From NCBI GenBank assembly GCA_018105865.1, contig CM030851.1, positions 9,779,828 through 9,843,827 on the forward strand: a stretch of 64,000 nt of DNA, written 5' to 3'. Position 1 is the first letter of the stretch. Every line of letters starts with the position of its first letter. Under the pieces are notes generated by a model that was not told the origin of the DNA, did not search any database, and saw only the letters and a list, made by a program, of their open reading frames with translations. The position numbers and the translations under genes are program-made. Below are positions 34,755 to 45,685 of this stretch, piece after piece. The DNA is from Metaphire vulgaris. Taxonomy: Eukaryota > Annelida > Clitellata > Crassiclitellata > Megascolecidae.

Positions 34755-34930
34755 CCAGTGGCGTAGCCAGGATTTCCGGAAAGGGTTTGCCAAAATCGGT
34801 CGATGACCGCCAAGGGGGATTTCACCCCAAAAGTCGCCAAAAATCGCCAAAAATAAAAATTGCATGGAAATACATCAAAAATGTTGGCCGTCCAAGGGGG
34901 TTTTAACCCCAACCCCCTAGTGGCCACTGG
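34755..34930 (+). mobile_element. MITE, CAGTGGCGTAGCC family (no clear duplication)
   Basis: Left end CAGTGGCGTAGCCAGGATTT, then CCAAGGGGGTTTTAACCCC, and right end GTGGCCACTG. Flanking octamers (TGCTGTTC, GTCCATTC) do not match. Confidence 0.7.
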
Positions 34931-35324
34931 TCCATTCAAGTTACTAAGTCGCTCAAGTGATACTAGGCCGAACGAAATTCCTGCCCTATTTTCAGAATTC
35001 ACAGAGATAAAATGATAAATACACTTAAAGAAATTAAAGTAGTCAGACGTTAAACTGTGGCGTTCAAATTGAGGAGAAAATGTTACTTGCAATTAAAATG
35101 ATTTTTACTGCTTATTAGCATTTCCTTATTTAAAGTGAGAAGAACCATTAAAATGAAAATTGCTTATATGAATTATTAGACGTCTTGATCAAGTCTATAT
35201 ATGCGCCTAGATTGCATGTCATATTGCTAAATTTATCTAGGTAAAAATTTTGTTGACGCTTTGTTATGGCTTTGTACGGCTCTTTTGAATAGGCAGGCCT
35301 AAAAAGAATAAATACTGCTCCTAA

Positions 35325-35348
35325 GGTTAGGGTTAGGGTTAGGGTTAA
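35325..35348 (+). repeat. Interstitial telomere-type repeat
   Basis: GGTTAGGGTTAGGGTTAGGG followed by TTAA. Four tandem TTAGGG units in otherwise ordinary sequence. Confidence 0.9.
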
Positions 35349-35693
35349 CTTTCGCCGCCTTCAGTTTTTCACGGCATCGGTTGAATGAGTGCAGTTTCCC
35401 TCGCCTCCTTCGCTTCAACCGATTAAGCACTCAATGCAGCGTTTCGTTCATGGCTTTCGACATCTTATCAATTATTGAAGTTTTTACCGACAAGCATTTG
35501 CTGAACAACCTGACAGTAATGCATTTGGGACAGGTTTGAAAATCTACTCCAGCGTCTTCTCGAAGTTAGCAGCAAAAGCGGAACTTTTTAGACCAATAGG
35601 AGGATTTTTTATGTTTTTGGTTAGCAGTCACGATAAGCAGGACAACTGGAACTATAGGCAACATAATATTCATAATATGCCTACCTACCGCAC

Positions 35694-35943
35694 ACTGGTT
35701 CCCAAACTTTTTCGAACCGCGGGACCCTGCTAAGTCCAGATAGTCTCAAGACTCACCGTGTCAAATTTGAACGAGTGCCCCTTTTATGAAATAGCACCTT
35801 TTGGGTAATAGTTGCTACCAAAAGAGCTAAAGTCTTGCTAAGGAAAAAGGAAATTAATGAATAATTTGTAATAATAATTATTCCCGGCTCCACTGGAAGT
35901 CCCGGCCGCCCAGGAAGTCACGGCTCACACTTTGGGAACCACT
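35694..35943 (+). mobile_element. hAT-type MITE, CACTGGTTCCCAAACTTTTT end
   Basis: CACTGGTTCCCAAACTTTTT and ACACTTTGGGAACCACTG are inverted ends of a Charlie-like hAT element. A duplication ACCTACCG/ACCTACAT is imperfect. Confidence 0.75.
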
Positions 35944-36039
35944 GACCTACATGGATTTAATCCACAAACGTCCAGTGCATACTAATTCTTCATCTTAAAA
36001 ATAAAAATAACAATAACACATGATCCAGAGATATCCACG

Positions 36040-36262
36040 GGTCCATTTTTTAGAACCCAATCCAACCCATCCCAGCATATCTCCAACCCATCCCAGCCCA
36101 TGCCAATAATAGGTTTACTTGACCCAACCCAACCCAACCCATTGTAATGCATTACAGTTTCTTAAACCATGACTTATTTTCGGACCCAACCCAACCCACC
36201 ATTAATATGGAAAGTCTGACCCAACCCAACCCATGGGTTAACCCAACCCATGGACATCTATG
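36040..36262 (-). repeat. GGGTTGGGTT-rich interspersed repeat, inverse copy
   Basis: CCCAACCCAACCCATGG units; reverse-complement relative of 27600-27920. Confidence 0.6.
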
Positions 36263-36667
36263 ACAAAATTCCTTCTACCCCACGTCGAAAGATGCGACCA
36301 TTCTCAAATATTGGTTCCCTCCAGTAAAATGTATCTTTCAGCCGAAAGGTCACATCCATGCTAATGCGATTGTGGAATACATGGTCAATAGCGACTTAGG
36401 CTACCTGTAAACAATCATAAAGATCAATATAAGATGAAGCTCACAGCGTCGGCGAATCATTATCTATTCGTGATCTGTGTTGTTATCAGTTCATTATCTG
36501 ATCTGAACGTCGTACACAGCGTCAAAACCTCTATCCACTTAGCAGCCTTCTTTTTCTCCAGCCTTCCTTTTTGCTATGCAAATTTCCAAACTGCGCGACA
36601 TGCAGTGGGACGAATGCTACAAAATGAGAGTCCTATCAGCTGTGCACTTTGAATTCTGCATTCAGTT

Positions 36668-36916
36668 CAGGGGCGTTGCGACGGAGGTATATCGGTATAT
36701 ATATACCAATATATATGCCCTCCCCAAAAAAATCAGTATTTATATAATACAGTATATAATATATATATACATATATATATAATATAGTATATAGATTATA
36801 CAGTATATACAACATATATATACTGTATAATATATGTAATGCATAATATACAAATAACAATATATAGCACCACCCCAAATTTATACCCCCAAATAAAATT
36901 CCTGGCTACGCCTCTG
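36668..36916 (+). mobile_element. MITE with CAGGGGCGT / CTACGCCTCTG ends and AT-rich palindromic core
   Basis: The left end CAGGGGCGTTGCGACG and right end CCTGGCTACGCCTCTG are imperfect inverted repeats. ATTCAGTT precedes it and recurs four bases after it. The core is TATATAC palindromic sequence. Confidence 0.7.
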
Positions 36917-37434
36917 ATTCATTCAGTTCCAAGCTCTATGCCACGTCTGCATTCGCAATATTCATCTATCCGTCTATCTATAATAGTCTACATAATAGTC
37001 TTAACCGATGACACGTAAAAACGTTTTAACCGGAGTCCGTTATATCGAAGTCCTACTGTATTCCTCTCTTTTTCCGTCCCTCTATATGCTAACCGTCATC
37101 TTAGGTCAATCCTCTACGACAGGATTGGCATTCTGCACGACAATTCGCAAGTGTCTCACTTGCAAATCGACGTTCAGAATATAGGCTATAGGAGAATATA
37201 GGAGATAGGGAATCTGGGTAGCTGGTGCTATACGCCGCGCTGGTTACTAGAGACAGTGATTTGCAAAAATGTTCGGACGAAGTGAGACCTCGAAGCTCTG
37301 CGTCGCGTATACATTGATAAGTTGAGGAGCGGTCTACGACTTGGGTCCACGTGCGGTAAATAGACGGGTCGGAGGCGCCTAATAACGAATAACATAAAAT
37401 GATGTGCTGCTGCTTACTGGTCGAGGGATCACTT

Positions 37435-37435
<1 letters not shown>

Positions 37436-37490
<55 letters not shown>

Positions 37491-37688
37491 AAAAGAGAGA
37501 CACAGAGACAGACATAGACAGAGACAGAGAAAGAGATATAGAGACAGAGATAGAGATAGAGATAGAGATAGAGAGAGAGAGACTAAGAAAAAGAGAGACA
37601 CAGAGACAGACATAGACAGAGACAGACGGAGACAGAGACAGATAAAGAGATATAGAGTAGAGACAGAGATAGAGATAGCGAGAGAGAA

Positions 37689-37723
<35 letters not shown>

Positions 37724-37755
37724 TAGACACCGAGAAAGAGAGATAGAGAGAGGCA
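37436..37755 (+). repeat. (GA)n/(ACAG)n purine tract
   Basis: GAGA, AGAGACAG and GATAGA units over about 320 bases. The long charged or Leu/Ser frames through it are artefacts. Confidence 0.96.
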
Positions 37756-38514
37756 CTGGTTTACTAACTAACTAACTAACTAACTGAACTGAATGACTGA
37801 CAGACTAAAGAACTTCTATAGCGCCATTTAGTAATGTCCTTGAAATAAGTCTATGGTCACTCCTGGATTCGAATCGTAACTCCTCATTGTCATTCCAATA
37901 AGTCTGTTCCAGTCCCGGTTATGTCAGGCAGACAAAATAGAACATGTACGTTTTTAGTCTAAATTGATCTAAAATTAAATGATAGAGGCACAGAGAGAGG
38001 GGGAGTGGAATAGGAGCACAGATGGACAGACGGAAAGAGAACGAAGGGAAAAGGGGGATGTGTATCCAACGGTCAGGAACAGCCCATATATAAGAGGATA
38101 CCAATGTATTAACTTGGCGTAATTATTTCAGGATAAAGAGTTTGTAGTAAAGAGCTTCAAAACAGCCGATTGTTGGTAAAATTTAACTCTCTTGTCTTAT
38201 TCGGTGCAGTTTGAACGGTTCTCTTTAGAAGCCGTTGTATTATTACGGAGCTCGTGGAGAGGGCAAATCTCACGCAGTGGAACGACCTTTATATAGCGCC
38301 ATCGTACGGCAACAACTCGCCGTTCGTGCGCTTAAGTTGGGATTCAATTTGCGGCAAAGTTCGGCCTCTCGGATTACGCATCAAGCGGTCTTTATACGCG
38401 AGAGGAAATTTCCAGATTAGATATTGAAACAGTTTGCGAAGTAAGTAAGTCAAATTGATTAATTATTAAGAGACAACGCATTAAAACCGCACCGAGTACA
38501 GCATCATTGACGTA

Positions 38515-39032
38515 GCTACCCACGGGGGGGAGCGTGAGGGGGTCCGGGCCCCAGAGGCGTAGCGAGGGTATCCGGCACCCGGGGTGCAAAGTGTACCGTT
38601 GGCGCCTCCAACACTGCTGACGAGTAAAAAGAAAGGTCATCACATCGTTCTCTCGGCGCCCCTCCCCTCAACTCTCTACGGCGCCCCTCTCCTTATACTC
38701 CTGACGAGCAAAAAAAGGTCGCCGCACTTTTTTTCTTATTTATTTTGTATTTGACTGTTTAACTTACCCCCAAAAAAACCCGATTTTGGCGCCCCCTCAC
38801 CTCGGCGCCCGGGATCATATGCCCCACCTGCCCCCTTCGCTACGCCTCTGCCGGGCCCCTATGTGGGCTGGCGCCGGTCGTGGATTCGTGCAACCCGTTG
38901 AGGGGATGGGGGTTGGTAGTATGAGAATGAACGAATAAAAGTCGAAATCACTGGGAGCTTCATATAGAAAGATTTTTGTTTTTATGTTCGCCAAGACTAT
39001 TTTCGGCCAACCCCATTCCCGAATCCTGGCGC
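38515..39032 (+). mobile_element. Outer MITE split by a nested hAT-type element
   Basis: Left part CATTGACGTAGCTACCCACG up to 38551 and right part 38851-39032 ending CCTGGCGCGCCACTG belong to the CAGTGGCGTAGCC superfamily. No matching outer duplication is visible. Confidence 0.65.
38552..38850 (+). mobile_element. Nested hAT-type MITE, CAGAGGCGTAGCG ends
   Basis: CAGAGGCGTAGCGAGGG and CGCTACGCCTCTG are inverted ends. Exact 8-bp duplication CCGGGCCC at 38544-38551 and 38851-38858, made from the outer element. Confidence 0.95.
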
Positions 39033-39039
39033 GCCACTG

Positions 39040-39185
39040 ACAGTGGCTTAGGAGGCATCACTGCCTGCGTGAAAGCCACTAGGAGGGCTAACGGGGCTCG
39101 AACCCGCTCCGTCGGCCTGCCGCTCCAGTGCGCGTAACCCACTATGCTGCTTGGTGTATAGTAGATTAGAAGAGAAATAATGAGC
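39040..39185 (-). mobile_element. tRNA-derived SINE
   Basis: On the minus strand an A box (TAGTGGGTTACGCGCACTGG, near 39125-39147) and a perfect B box (GGGTTCGAGCCCC, 39092-39106) lie about 40 bases apart. CTAGTGGCTTTCACGCAGGC and TGATGCCTCCTAAGCC follow. A sister copy on the plus strand is at 56466-56600. Head of tRNA type; not a functional tRNA gene, as no acceptor stem closes. Confidence 0.8.
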
Positions 39186-39202
39186 TCTGGCAATTTGGCA
39201 TA

Positions 39203-39440
39203 GCCACGGGGATCCCCTATTTAGACTGGGGCCGGTCGTGGCATTTGCGCAAAACCGTCGAGAAATTAAGAAATTGAGGTGGTTTGTGGGGGGGGTAGGT
39301 AGCACGATTGAAGAGAATACGTGAACGTGCAAAGAGCTCCTTGCCGACGACCTCAATTTTTTGCTCTTCGGGGACTTTTTTACCCCCAAAAATGTCGATG
39401 TGTCCCCCTGTCCTATTCCAGAACCATGGCTACGCCACTG
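39203..39440 (+). mobile_element. MITE of the CAGTGGCGTAGCC superfamily (GGGGCCGGTCGTGG subtype)
   Basis: Contains GGCATAGCCACGGGGATCCC at the left and ATGGCTACGCCACTG at the right. Related internally to 38851-39032 and 58365-58575. No clear duplication. Confidence 0.6.
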
Positions 39441-39442
39441 AT

Positions 39443-39473
<31 letters not shown>

Positions 39474-39750
39474 ACAGTGGTGGACAATCTTCACTGATCC
39501 GGACGGATGCACTGGTTGACACCGGACTCGTCGGTTAATTAACTCGAGCTCCAATCTTACTAAGCTTCACCATTAAATATTTAGATTTTCCCTCTTGAAC
39601 GAAGTTGCTGGAAATTTCGCTGAGTCGGCGAAATCGCTCGGAAAGATAAAAACTGTAGTGCAAAGTGTTGCGTCTCTGCCTTGCACTGCACTTGCACTTG
39701 CACTGTGCAGCTTCAGTGAGAAGCGAATGGAAACTTGAATGTATTCAGGG

Positions 39751-39947
39751 CAGTGGCGGCTCCAGGATTTGGCAAGTGGGGATTGGGGGAACCGTTGGGG
39801 TGGCAACTTCTAAAGCATGGGGGCTAACCATTTGTTGATAGGTATATAGTAGTAAGTATAGGGTTCCAACGAGGGAAGGGCCACTGGGGGCAGGCATTCA
39901 ATAGGGGAGACACGGGTCCTCTGGCAGGCCATGTGGAACCGCCACTG
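39751..39947 (+). mobile_element. hAT-type MITE, CAGTGGCGGCTCCA family (inverse internal orientation)
   Basis: Exact 8-bp duplication ATTCAGGG (39743-39750, 39948-39955). Ends CAGTGGCGGCTCCAGG and GGAACCGCCACTG. Confidence 0.95.
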
Positions 39948-40193
39948 ATTCAGGGTTTTAGCGATAAGATAATTCCTCTACACTGTATCCCTGAAGTTAA
40001 AATGCTGTGCATTTATTTTGCATTATTTCTGAATTCCTTCGAATAAATCAAATACTGCTTAACATGGCCTTCATCCATTCACAGTGATCTTTGAATGTGA
40101 ATTCCCATTGCCCTATTCAAGCGGAATTTCAAGACTAACCTGCGCCCTACGCACCCCATTTGCTTTAATAGCATAACACAAGCTAACCGTTGA

Positions 40194-40640
40194 CGCAGCC
40201 ACAAGGGGCCAGGCCCCCCTTATTCGGATCAGGATCGGTCGTAAAATTCGTCCAAAACCCGTGTGTAGTTGCGATGGGGAGCCTAGAGGCAGCGGCGTAG
40301 CCAGGAATTTGATTTGGGGGCAATGATGAATCTGGTATAAATGTGGGGGTATAAGTCTGTCTCGCTTAATGCTATTTTAAACAACCACATAAAAAAATTT
40401 AAGGTTGACAGATTTTTGTGAGGCATATATATATATATATACCGATATACCCCTCCCCCGTCGCTACCCCGGTGGGTAGGCGACTAGGCGGTAGTATTAT
40501 ATCGATGAAAACGCGCCAGACAGCAGACTTTAAAGCGTTTCATACGACGAAATTTTTGCTCGTCAGCACATTTGGGCCGAAAAATGTCGAATAGATCTCT
40601 CCTGTTCTCCTGTTCTGGAATCCTGGGTGCGCCACTGATG
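40194..40640 (+). mobile_element. Composite MITE remnants
   Basis: An outer piece (CGTTGACGCAGCCACAAGG to CTGGGTGCGCCACTG) surrounds a second element with GGCGTAGCCAGGAATTTG and CCGTCGCTACCCC ends (40290-40471). Target duplications are not preserved. Confidence 0.6.
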
Positions 40641-40820
40641 ATAATGTAACGATGATTTTATCATTGTGCTTCATATAAGATTATCAGTTCTGTGTCCCCT
40701 TGTAATTCGTTTCTACAATACACTTCGTATGAGGTGCTGATATAAGCAGCAACGTCGTCCTATAGGTGACTTATTGATGCATGGTTATACGAAATGTTCT
40801 CATAAATAACGCCTTGTAGG

Positions 40821-41201
40821 CAGGGATATTTTTACACCCTCTAACAACCCACCCCCCAACAACCGCCCCCCATTTGAGACCGTCACCTGCCAACACCCCC
40901 CCCCCAATCTGAGCTTCCTGGGATGGCCTTTTTTGCTTGTCAGGCTTTTTCGGCATGGATGAACCCCCAAGATATACCGACTAGGAATATTTTTACACCC
41001 CCTAACACCCACCAAAACCCTCCCCCGATTTCAGACAGACGCCTCTCAAATCTGAGCATGTGATGACCTTTTTCTTCCTTGTCAGGCTTTTTCGGCAAGG
41101 ATGGACCCCAAAATATGCCGACATCCGCCAAATTTATAATCCTAGAAATAGCCCTGATACGACACTCCCCATGCAGATTGATAATCCTAGAAATAACCCT
41201 G
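40821..41201 (+). mobile_element. hAT-type MITE, CAGGGATATTTTTACACC end, with internal duplication
   Basis: Exact 8-bp duplication CTTGTAGG (40813-40820, 41202-41209). Right end CTAGAAATAACCCTG. The internal AGGAATATTTTTACACCC and AATCCTAGAAATA.CCCTG modules occur twice, so it appears to be a tandem dimer of the core. The TTTTTTGCTTGTCAGG motif is present. Confidence 0.93.
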
Positions 41202-41428
41202 CTTGTAGGCCGTATCAATGCTAGCGAAGCATTCGACCACCTGGAAGGTCAAGGCCAAGGCCAGGATAGTACCCCCTCTCCACTCCGTCCGATCATAACT
41301 GTTATTTTTAAAGAAATGTCTTCGTCTACTCGAATTCACAAATTAGATTGTCTGACCGAGGATCGAAAAAACTGTCTAGCTTTTAAAAATTGTCTGATTG
41401 AAAGGCGCTTATGGCTGTCGCCAAAATC

Positions 41429-41720
41429 CAGTGGCGTAGCCAGGATTTCTCGAAAGGGGGAATGATCCCCATGATTCCCAACTTCCGAAAAATCCTGACA
41501 AGCAAAAAAGGTCGTTAACTATTGATTTGCTTCATTAAGTAAATTAGTCTATATAGATAAATGAGCGCGTACAACTACAGTGTATATTGATATTTTTCGT
41601 TGCTTTTTTTCTTTTTTCTGCCTTAAACCCACAGAATAATATAATATACAATGCAAAAGTTTTTGGTCGAGCAATCAAGAGGGATCTAACCCCAAACCCC
41701 CCTCCTTGGCTACGCCACTG
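41429..41720 (+). mobile_element. hAT-type MITE, CAGTGGCGTAGCC family
   Basis: Ends CAGTGGCGTAGCCAGG and TTGGCTACGCCACTG. Duplication CCAAAATC/TCAAAATC (one mismatch). Contains TGACAAGCAAAAAAGGTCGT. Confidence 0.93.
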
Positions 41721-41844
41721 TCAAAATCACATACATCGAACTACCGATGTGTGGCGTTTATTCAAAACCTAATCCTAGGTAAGAAAAGAAACCGTATAAG
41801 TCCCGATCGACAGGGACCGAATGATGACGTCATCGTTGACTTAC

Positions 41845-42002
41845 CTTCGCTTCGAAGACGATTGCGTCTATCGGTCGATCGTTTGCTCTGAGGGAAGAGC
41901 GTCGTCGTCTGATTCGAACGGTCCGGCGACCGACCACGATAAACCCCGCCGCTGCTGCTGCCGTCGTCTTCCGATCGAAGGCCAACGGACGCCACCGCGC
42001 CG
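41845..42002 (-). CDS. Candidate internal exon of an unrecognised gene
   Basis: On the minus strand an open segment ends at a perfect donor, GAAG|GTAAGTC, and starts after a weak acceptor (aattataag). In phase it reads GAVASVGLRSEDDGSSSGGV, YRGRSPDRSNQ, LFPQSKRSTDRRNRLRSE: a polar Arg/Ser-rich segment with non-repetitive codon use. No partner exons or domain were found. The strong donor is the main support. A GTG near 41995 is not a believable start. Confidence 0.42.
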
Positions 42003-42150
42003 CTTATAATTTAGCGCCCGTCTGTCTGTCTAGTCTTCCGTCTGCATATGCTCCGTTTCGTCGCCGTCTCTGTGGAGAGCAATCGAGACGCTGGCAAATG
42101 GCAAAAAAATACAAGAACTTTTGGTAGACGACAGAGGCCAAATCCAATGT

Positions 42151-42152
<2 letters not shown>

Positions 42153-42195
<43 letters not shown>

Positions 42196-42263
42196 AAGAG
42201 AGACAGACAGACAGACAGAGAGACAGACAGAGAGACAGAGACAGAGACAGAGACAGAGACAGA
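42153..42263 (+). repeat. (GA)n/(CAGA)n purine tract
   Basis: GAGAGA followed by GACAGACAGA units, immediately 5' (on the minus strand) of the candidate exon at 41845-42002. Confidence 0.95.
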
Positions 42264-42514
42264 GCACATTGAAATGATTTAGAAGTTTTCCTCGCTTGTA
42301 TAGATGCGATGCTATTTTGTTTTGCCCCAAGGTGATTTTGAATGGTAAGTAGGCTAAAACAATTGATTTAATTGAACGCTTTCTCAAAATGTGACGTGTC
42401 CACGACGATGACGTCATCCATCTATTTTCATCTCAGCGGTCGGGAGAAATTCTCTGAGCTCCCTGAGGAAAACCCCTTATGGGCCTTCTAAGCATGGTAT
42501 AACATATATACCGG

Positions 42515-42808
42515 GGCTATTCAAACCGCGGACCGCGCCGAAGTACAAATAAATTTCATGTTTATCGAATACTAACGAATATCATGCATCGTATTGAAAT
42601 GTTTTTTTTACTGCTGCCAATGTTATGGAAGATATCCATATTACTTAAGACTTCAGAGTTAAAGAGGTAAAACTATTTCATTTTTATTCGTAATGTTAAT
42701 CTTTTAGTTACTGCAACATACAAATATAAACCCTATACTATACGAGGTCCATTTAGGCTCTATAAATTTGTGGACTGGGTTGTCAAGACGTTGCAAAGAA
42801 TTTGGGTA
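42515..42808 (+). mobile_element. hAT-like remnant, CGGGGCTATTCAAACC end
   Basis: CGGGGCTATTCAAACCGCGG and AATTTGGGTAGCCC(A)GG are imperfect inverted ends of a pattern common in hAT elements. CATATATAC and CATATACG flank it. Confidence 0.55.
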
Positions 42809-42980
42809 GCCCAGGCATATACGTTTTGGCTTACGTAACTTTCTTTAAAAGTTTAAAATCATCGAGGTTAGAACCGAATAAACTGAACAGTAATTAATTG
42901 GATTTCATCGCCAGATGAAGAAAGATGTAGGCATAAATTAAAACCACGAACAACGACTGAAATAAGATACGTGTGTAGCG

Positions 42981-43226
42981 CAGTGGCGTGAACCTGGCGT
43001 CAACATTGGGGGGGGGGGGTATAAAATCGTTCATAAAGTCAGGTCAGACCCTCTTTTCATCTCCAAAAAGTCTTGACAAGCAAAAAAAAGGTAATCCGCA
43101 ATGAGTGATTTTACCAGATTTTACCATAAGGCACAAAACATTGCGTGAGATAATTGATACTCTGTCCCCCTCTTACTAATTATTGGGGGACCGTCCCCCG
43201 CCGTCCTCCCGTGTTTTACGCCCATG
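42981..43226 (+). mobile_element. hAT-type MITE, CAGTGGCGTGAACC / TTACGCCCATG ends
   Basis: Exact 8-bp duplication GTGTAGCG (42973-42980, 43227-43234). Contains TTGACAAGCAAAAAAAAGGT. An opposite-orientation relative lies at 47882-48290. Confidence 0.93.
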
Positions 43227-43309
43227 GTGTAGCGCATAAAAGATCAAATCCAAAGGATCTTTACCCGGATCTTTGTTATTACATGTAATCTCCTCTCTGA
43301 TAATAAGTA

Positions 43310-43490
43310 TTAAGACGTAATTTTCTATATAAGGGCTGCCCGAAAGCTTGGTGCAGTGCACCAGCTTATTCACGAACGCTCAATCTGGGTGAAATTCCAT
43401 AGTCCGTAAAACGTAGTCCGTGGTGGTCAAGATTGTAGATCCAGGTAGGCAATCGCAGCAAAGTATTTTATGGAGGATGATAACAAGATT
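43310..43490 (-). mobile_element. LINE 3'-end fragment
   Basis: Inverse of 11680-11870: GCAGTGCACCAGCTTATTCA, CGAACGCTCAATCTGGGTGA and CCAGGTAGGCAATCGCAGCA are all shared. Confidence 0.7.
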
Positions 43491-43528
43491 TGCGGTGGAT
43501 AGGGTGGTGGCCTGTAGTAAGCACTAAG

Positions 43529-43715
43529 CAGGGCGTAGCGACGGTGGGGGTATATCGGTACATATACCCCCAAAATCAGTCTACCTTAAAGTTTGTAATG
43601 TGATTTGTATGTGGTTATATGTGGTTACATGTAGTTTATATGGTTTATAGTTAAGGTTTATACCCCCCCCCCAATATTTATACCCTCCCAAATCAAATTC
43701 CTGGCTACGCCCCTG
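43529..43715 (+). mobile_element. MITE inserted in LINE remnant
   Basis: Left end CAGGGCGTAGCGACGG, right end CCTGGCTACGCCCCTG, TATATCGGTA/TATACCCCC interior like 36668-36916. It separates the LINE coding remnant from its 3' end. Confidence 0.7.
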
Positions 43716-43729
43716 GTGCTAGTAAGGAT

Positions 43730-44164
43730 TTCATCGTAGGATTTCTTGAAAAGAATAGTTTTAAGTTGTTTTCGGAAAGTTTGTGGAGTGATGGCCGATG
43801 GTGACTGATTCATTGACTGAAGAGAACCCGAGTTATTGATCTTTCGGATCTCTGACGGAAGATCAGTAATCCTTCATCGATATCATTTATATATATTAGA
43901 AAGTAATGGCCCAAGCACTGAGCCCTGAGGCACTTCCAGAGACGATCGGGCGCAGTGTACGAGATCGACCGATCTGAGAAGTTTAATGACGTGGCTGTTG
44001 GTCGAATGAGTGTCAGACCGGCAGATGAACGAGTCGACAGCTAATTCGTTTGAATTGTAAAATTCCGACCGACTCGAAAGATGGCGCAGCGAAAACGCAA
44101 TAGCGTCTCTGGAATTATTGTGCAAAAAGTTCATCGAACGCTGAAACTGCAAAATTGTCGACAA
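43730..44164 (-). pseudogene. Non-LTR retrotransposon reverse-transcriptase remnant, internally deleted
   Basis: On the minus strand (43883-44164) FSLRHLSSRSEFY leads to VPQGSVLGPLLSNIY, the conserved reverse-transcriptase block 4 (PQGSVLGP). After ND the sequence jumps, within about 80 bases, to QTFRKQLKTILFKKSYDE, a typical extreme C-terminus of CR1/L2-type ORF2. The catalytic and C-terminal middle is therefore deleted, and a stop precedes the tail. Not active. Confidence 0.85.
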
Positions 44165-44271
44165 ACTTTTTAGAAATTAGGAAATTACTTAAGAGTCAGA
44201 ATTTGAATCAACATCAGGTGAGCAAAAAAACACTGGCATCGACAGTTTCGCTTCGTCAAAAGCAGTGGCGT

Positions 44272-44345
44272 AGCCAGGATTACTGGAAGGGGGGGACGGT
44301 TTGGTTTCGATCTTGACCAAACTTTGCAAATTTTTTTCTTATTTA
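44272..44345 (+). mobile_element. Truncated MITE, CAGTGGCGTAGCC left end
   Basis: Starts CAGTGGCGTAGCCAGGATTA and has GGGGGGGACGGTTTGG; no right end was found. Confidence 0.55.
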
Positions 44346-44523
44346 TCTTTTTTAGGAGCTATCATATCGCATAGGAATAAGGAGTTACTTCGGTGCTTCT
44401 TCTGAAAGCGCTATAGAAGTTAGCGAGATTTTACTTTACTTACTTACTTATCACAGCTGTAGCGGACATATAGACGTTGCAATGTAATCCTACTAAGCCA
44501 TTCACAGTCCAGTTATTGTTGTC

Positions 44524-44527
<4 letters not shown>

Positions 44528-44607
<80 letters not shown>

Positions 44608-44608
44608 G
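44528..44608 (+). repeat. (TTA)n microsatellite
   Basis: Uninterrupted TTA units over about 80 bases. Confidence 0.98.
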
Positions 44609-44639
44609 TGTCTATTCACAAATCCAAACATAGGTCTAG

Positions 44640-44775
44640 AGAAAGCAATGGCGACCTACTCTAGATTAATGGCGTAAGCCACCTGCGTCGCTGCTTGTCT
44701 AGTAACCGGAGATCAGCGCCGGACCCTATGCTTACTCTCGTTCGAGTACGGGACTTCTTTTGCCTTTACCTTGTT
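44640..44775 (+). mobile_element. SINE-like repeat, copy 1
   Basis: AATGGCGTAAGCCACCTGCG, TCAGCGCCGGACCCTATGC and CGAGTACGGGACTTC match, in inverse orientation, 52676-52780, where a tRNA-like head is attached. Confidence 0.6.
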
Positions 44776-44936
44776 TGCAACACAATACTGAACATCCACT
44801 CATTAGTTTATATAGCCACTTAACCAGTAACGTAGGCGCTATGAAGTATGAACTATCAAATAATATGGTACAAGCTTCGCCTTTGCGGTGTAGCGTCACA
44901 TGCGTTGTAATACAGTATATGATGTTGCATAGAGTG

Positions 44937-45126
44937 CAGTGTTTATTCTAGGCCTGTTTTGGTAGGGGGAATTTCCCTCCCCAAAGTTTTAAAATCCCCC
45001 CAAATTGTATATTTTGGCTTGGGGATGGAAATTCCCCCCTCCCCCCAAAAGCGTGAAGAGACAAATCTTGTCCCCCCAAACATTTCAAACTCCCTCCCAA
45101 TGTCAAGGTGGCTAGAATAAACACTG
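44937..45126 (+). mobile_element. hAT-type MITE, CAGTGTTTATTCTAG family
   Basis: Ends CAGTGTTTATTCTAGG and CTAGAATAAACACTG with an exact 8-bp duplication ATAGAGTG (44929-44936, 45127-45134). Confidence 0.95.
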
Positions 45127-45685
45127 ATAGAGTGGCATATATTTAGAGAATAATCTTGGAGGATGGGTCTTGAATAATGGTAATGGTTTTTAAATCTTCT
45201 AACTCTCCGAAAAATTCGACGTGCAGCAAGAAAATAAAAGATGAATGCTGGAAATACGCATTGCCCTCGGAAATTTTGTCTAGAGCCGCCCCCAAATCGC
45301 ATTGCAGCTAAAGGCTTTTTCAGTATCCCGACCAGGAGTCTTAAACACTGAAGACGCGCATTGCAGTCAAGGCTTGACGTCACGCGTGTTTTTCTGGGAG
45401 GGGGCGGATCCACGCTGGATATGACAGGGATGCATCCCCACCGGCCCACAAAAAATCCGTCTTCAGTGGAAGGTTATCGTCTACAGTCTAAACGGATTAG
45501 CCTGGATGTATATCCACAAAGACATGGACTTATCCATGGACAATGTCATCGACAAATTCGTTTCCAGCAATAGAAAACTCGATTTTGCACTATATATGAC
45601 TTTGTACAACCAGACTAAAATGGCTTTTACATGTATATTCAATAGTCAATTCTGAACATAATAATTATTTTATAAATCAAATCTA

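Noticed and set aside
34755..34930. Target duplication for this MITE
   Set aside because: Flanking octamers TGCTGTTC and GTCCATTC do not match, so insertion boundaries are not confirmed.
39040..39185. A genuine tRNA gene on the minus strand
   Set aside because: Good A and B boxes but no closing acceptor stem, and a diverged sister copy exists at 56466; best explained as a SINE.
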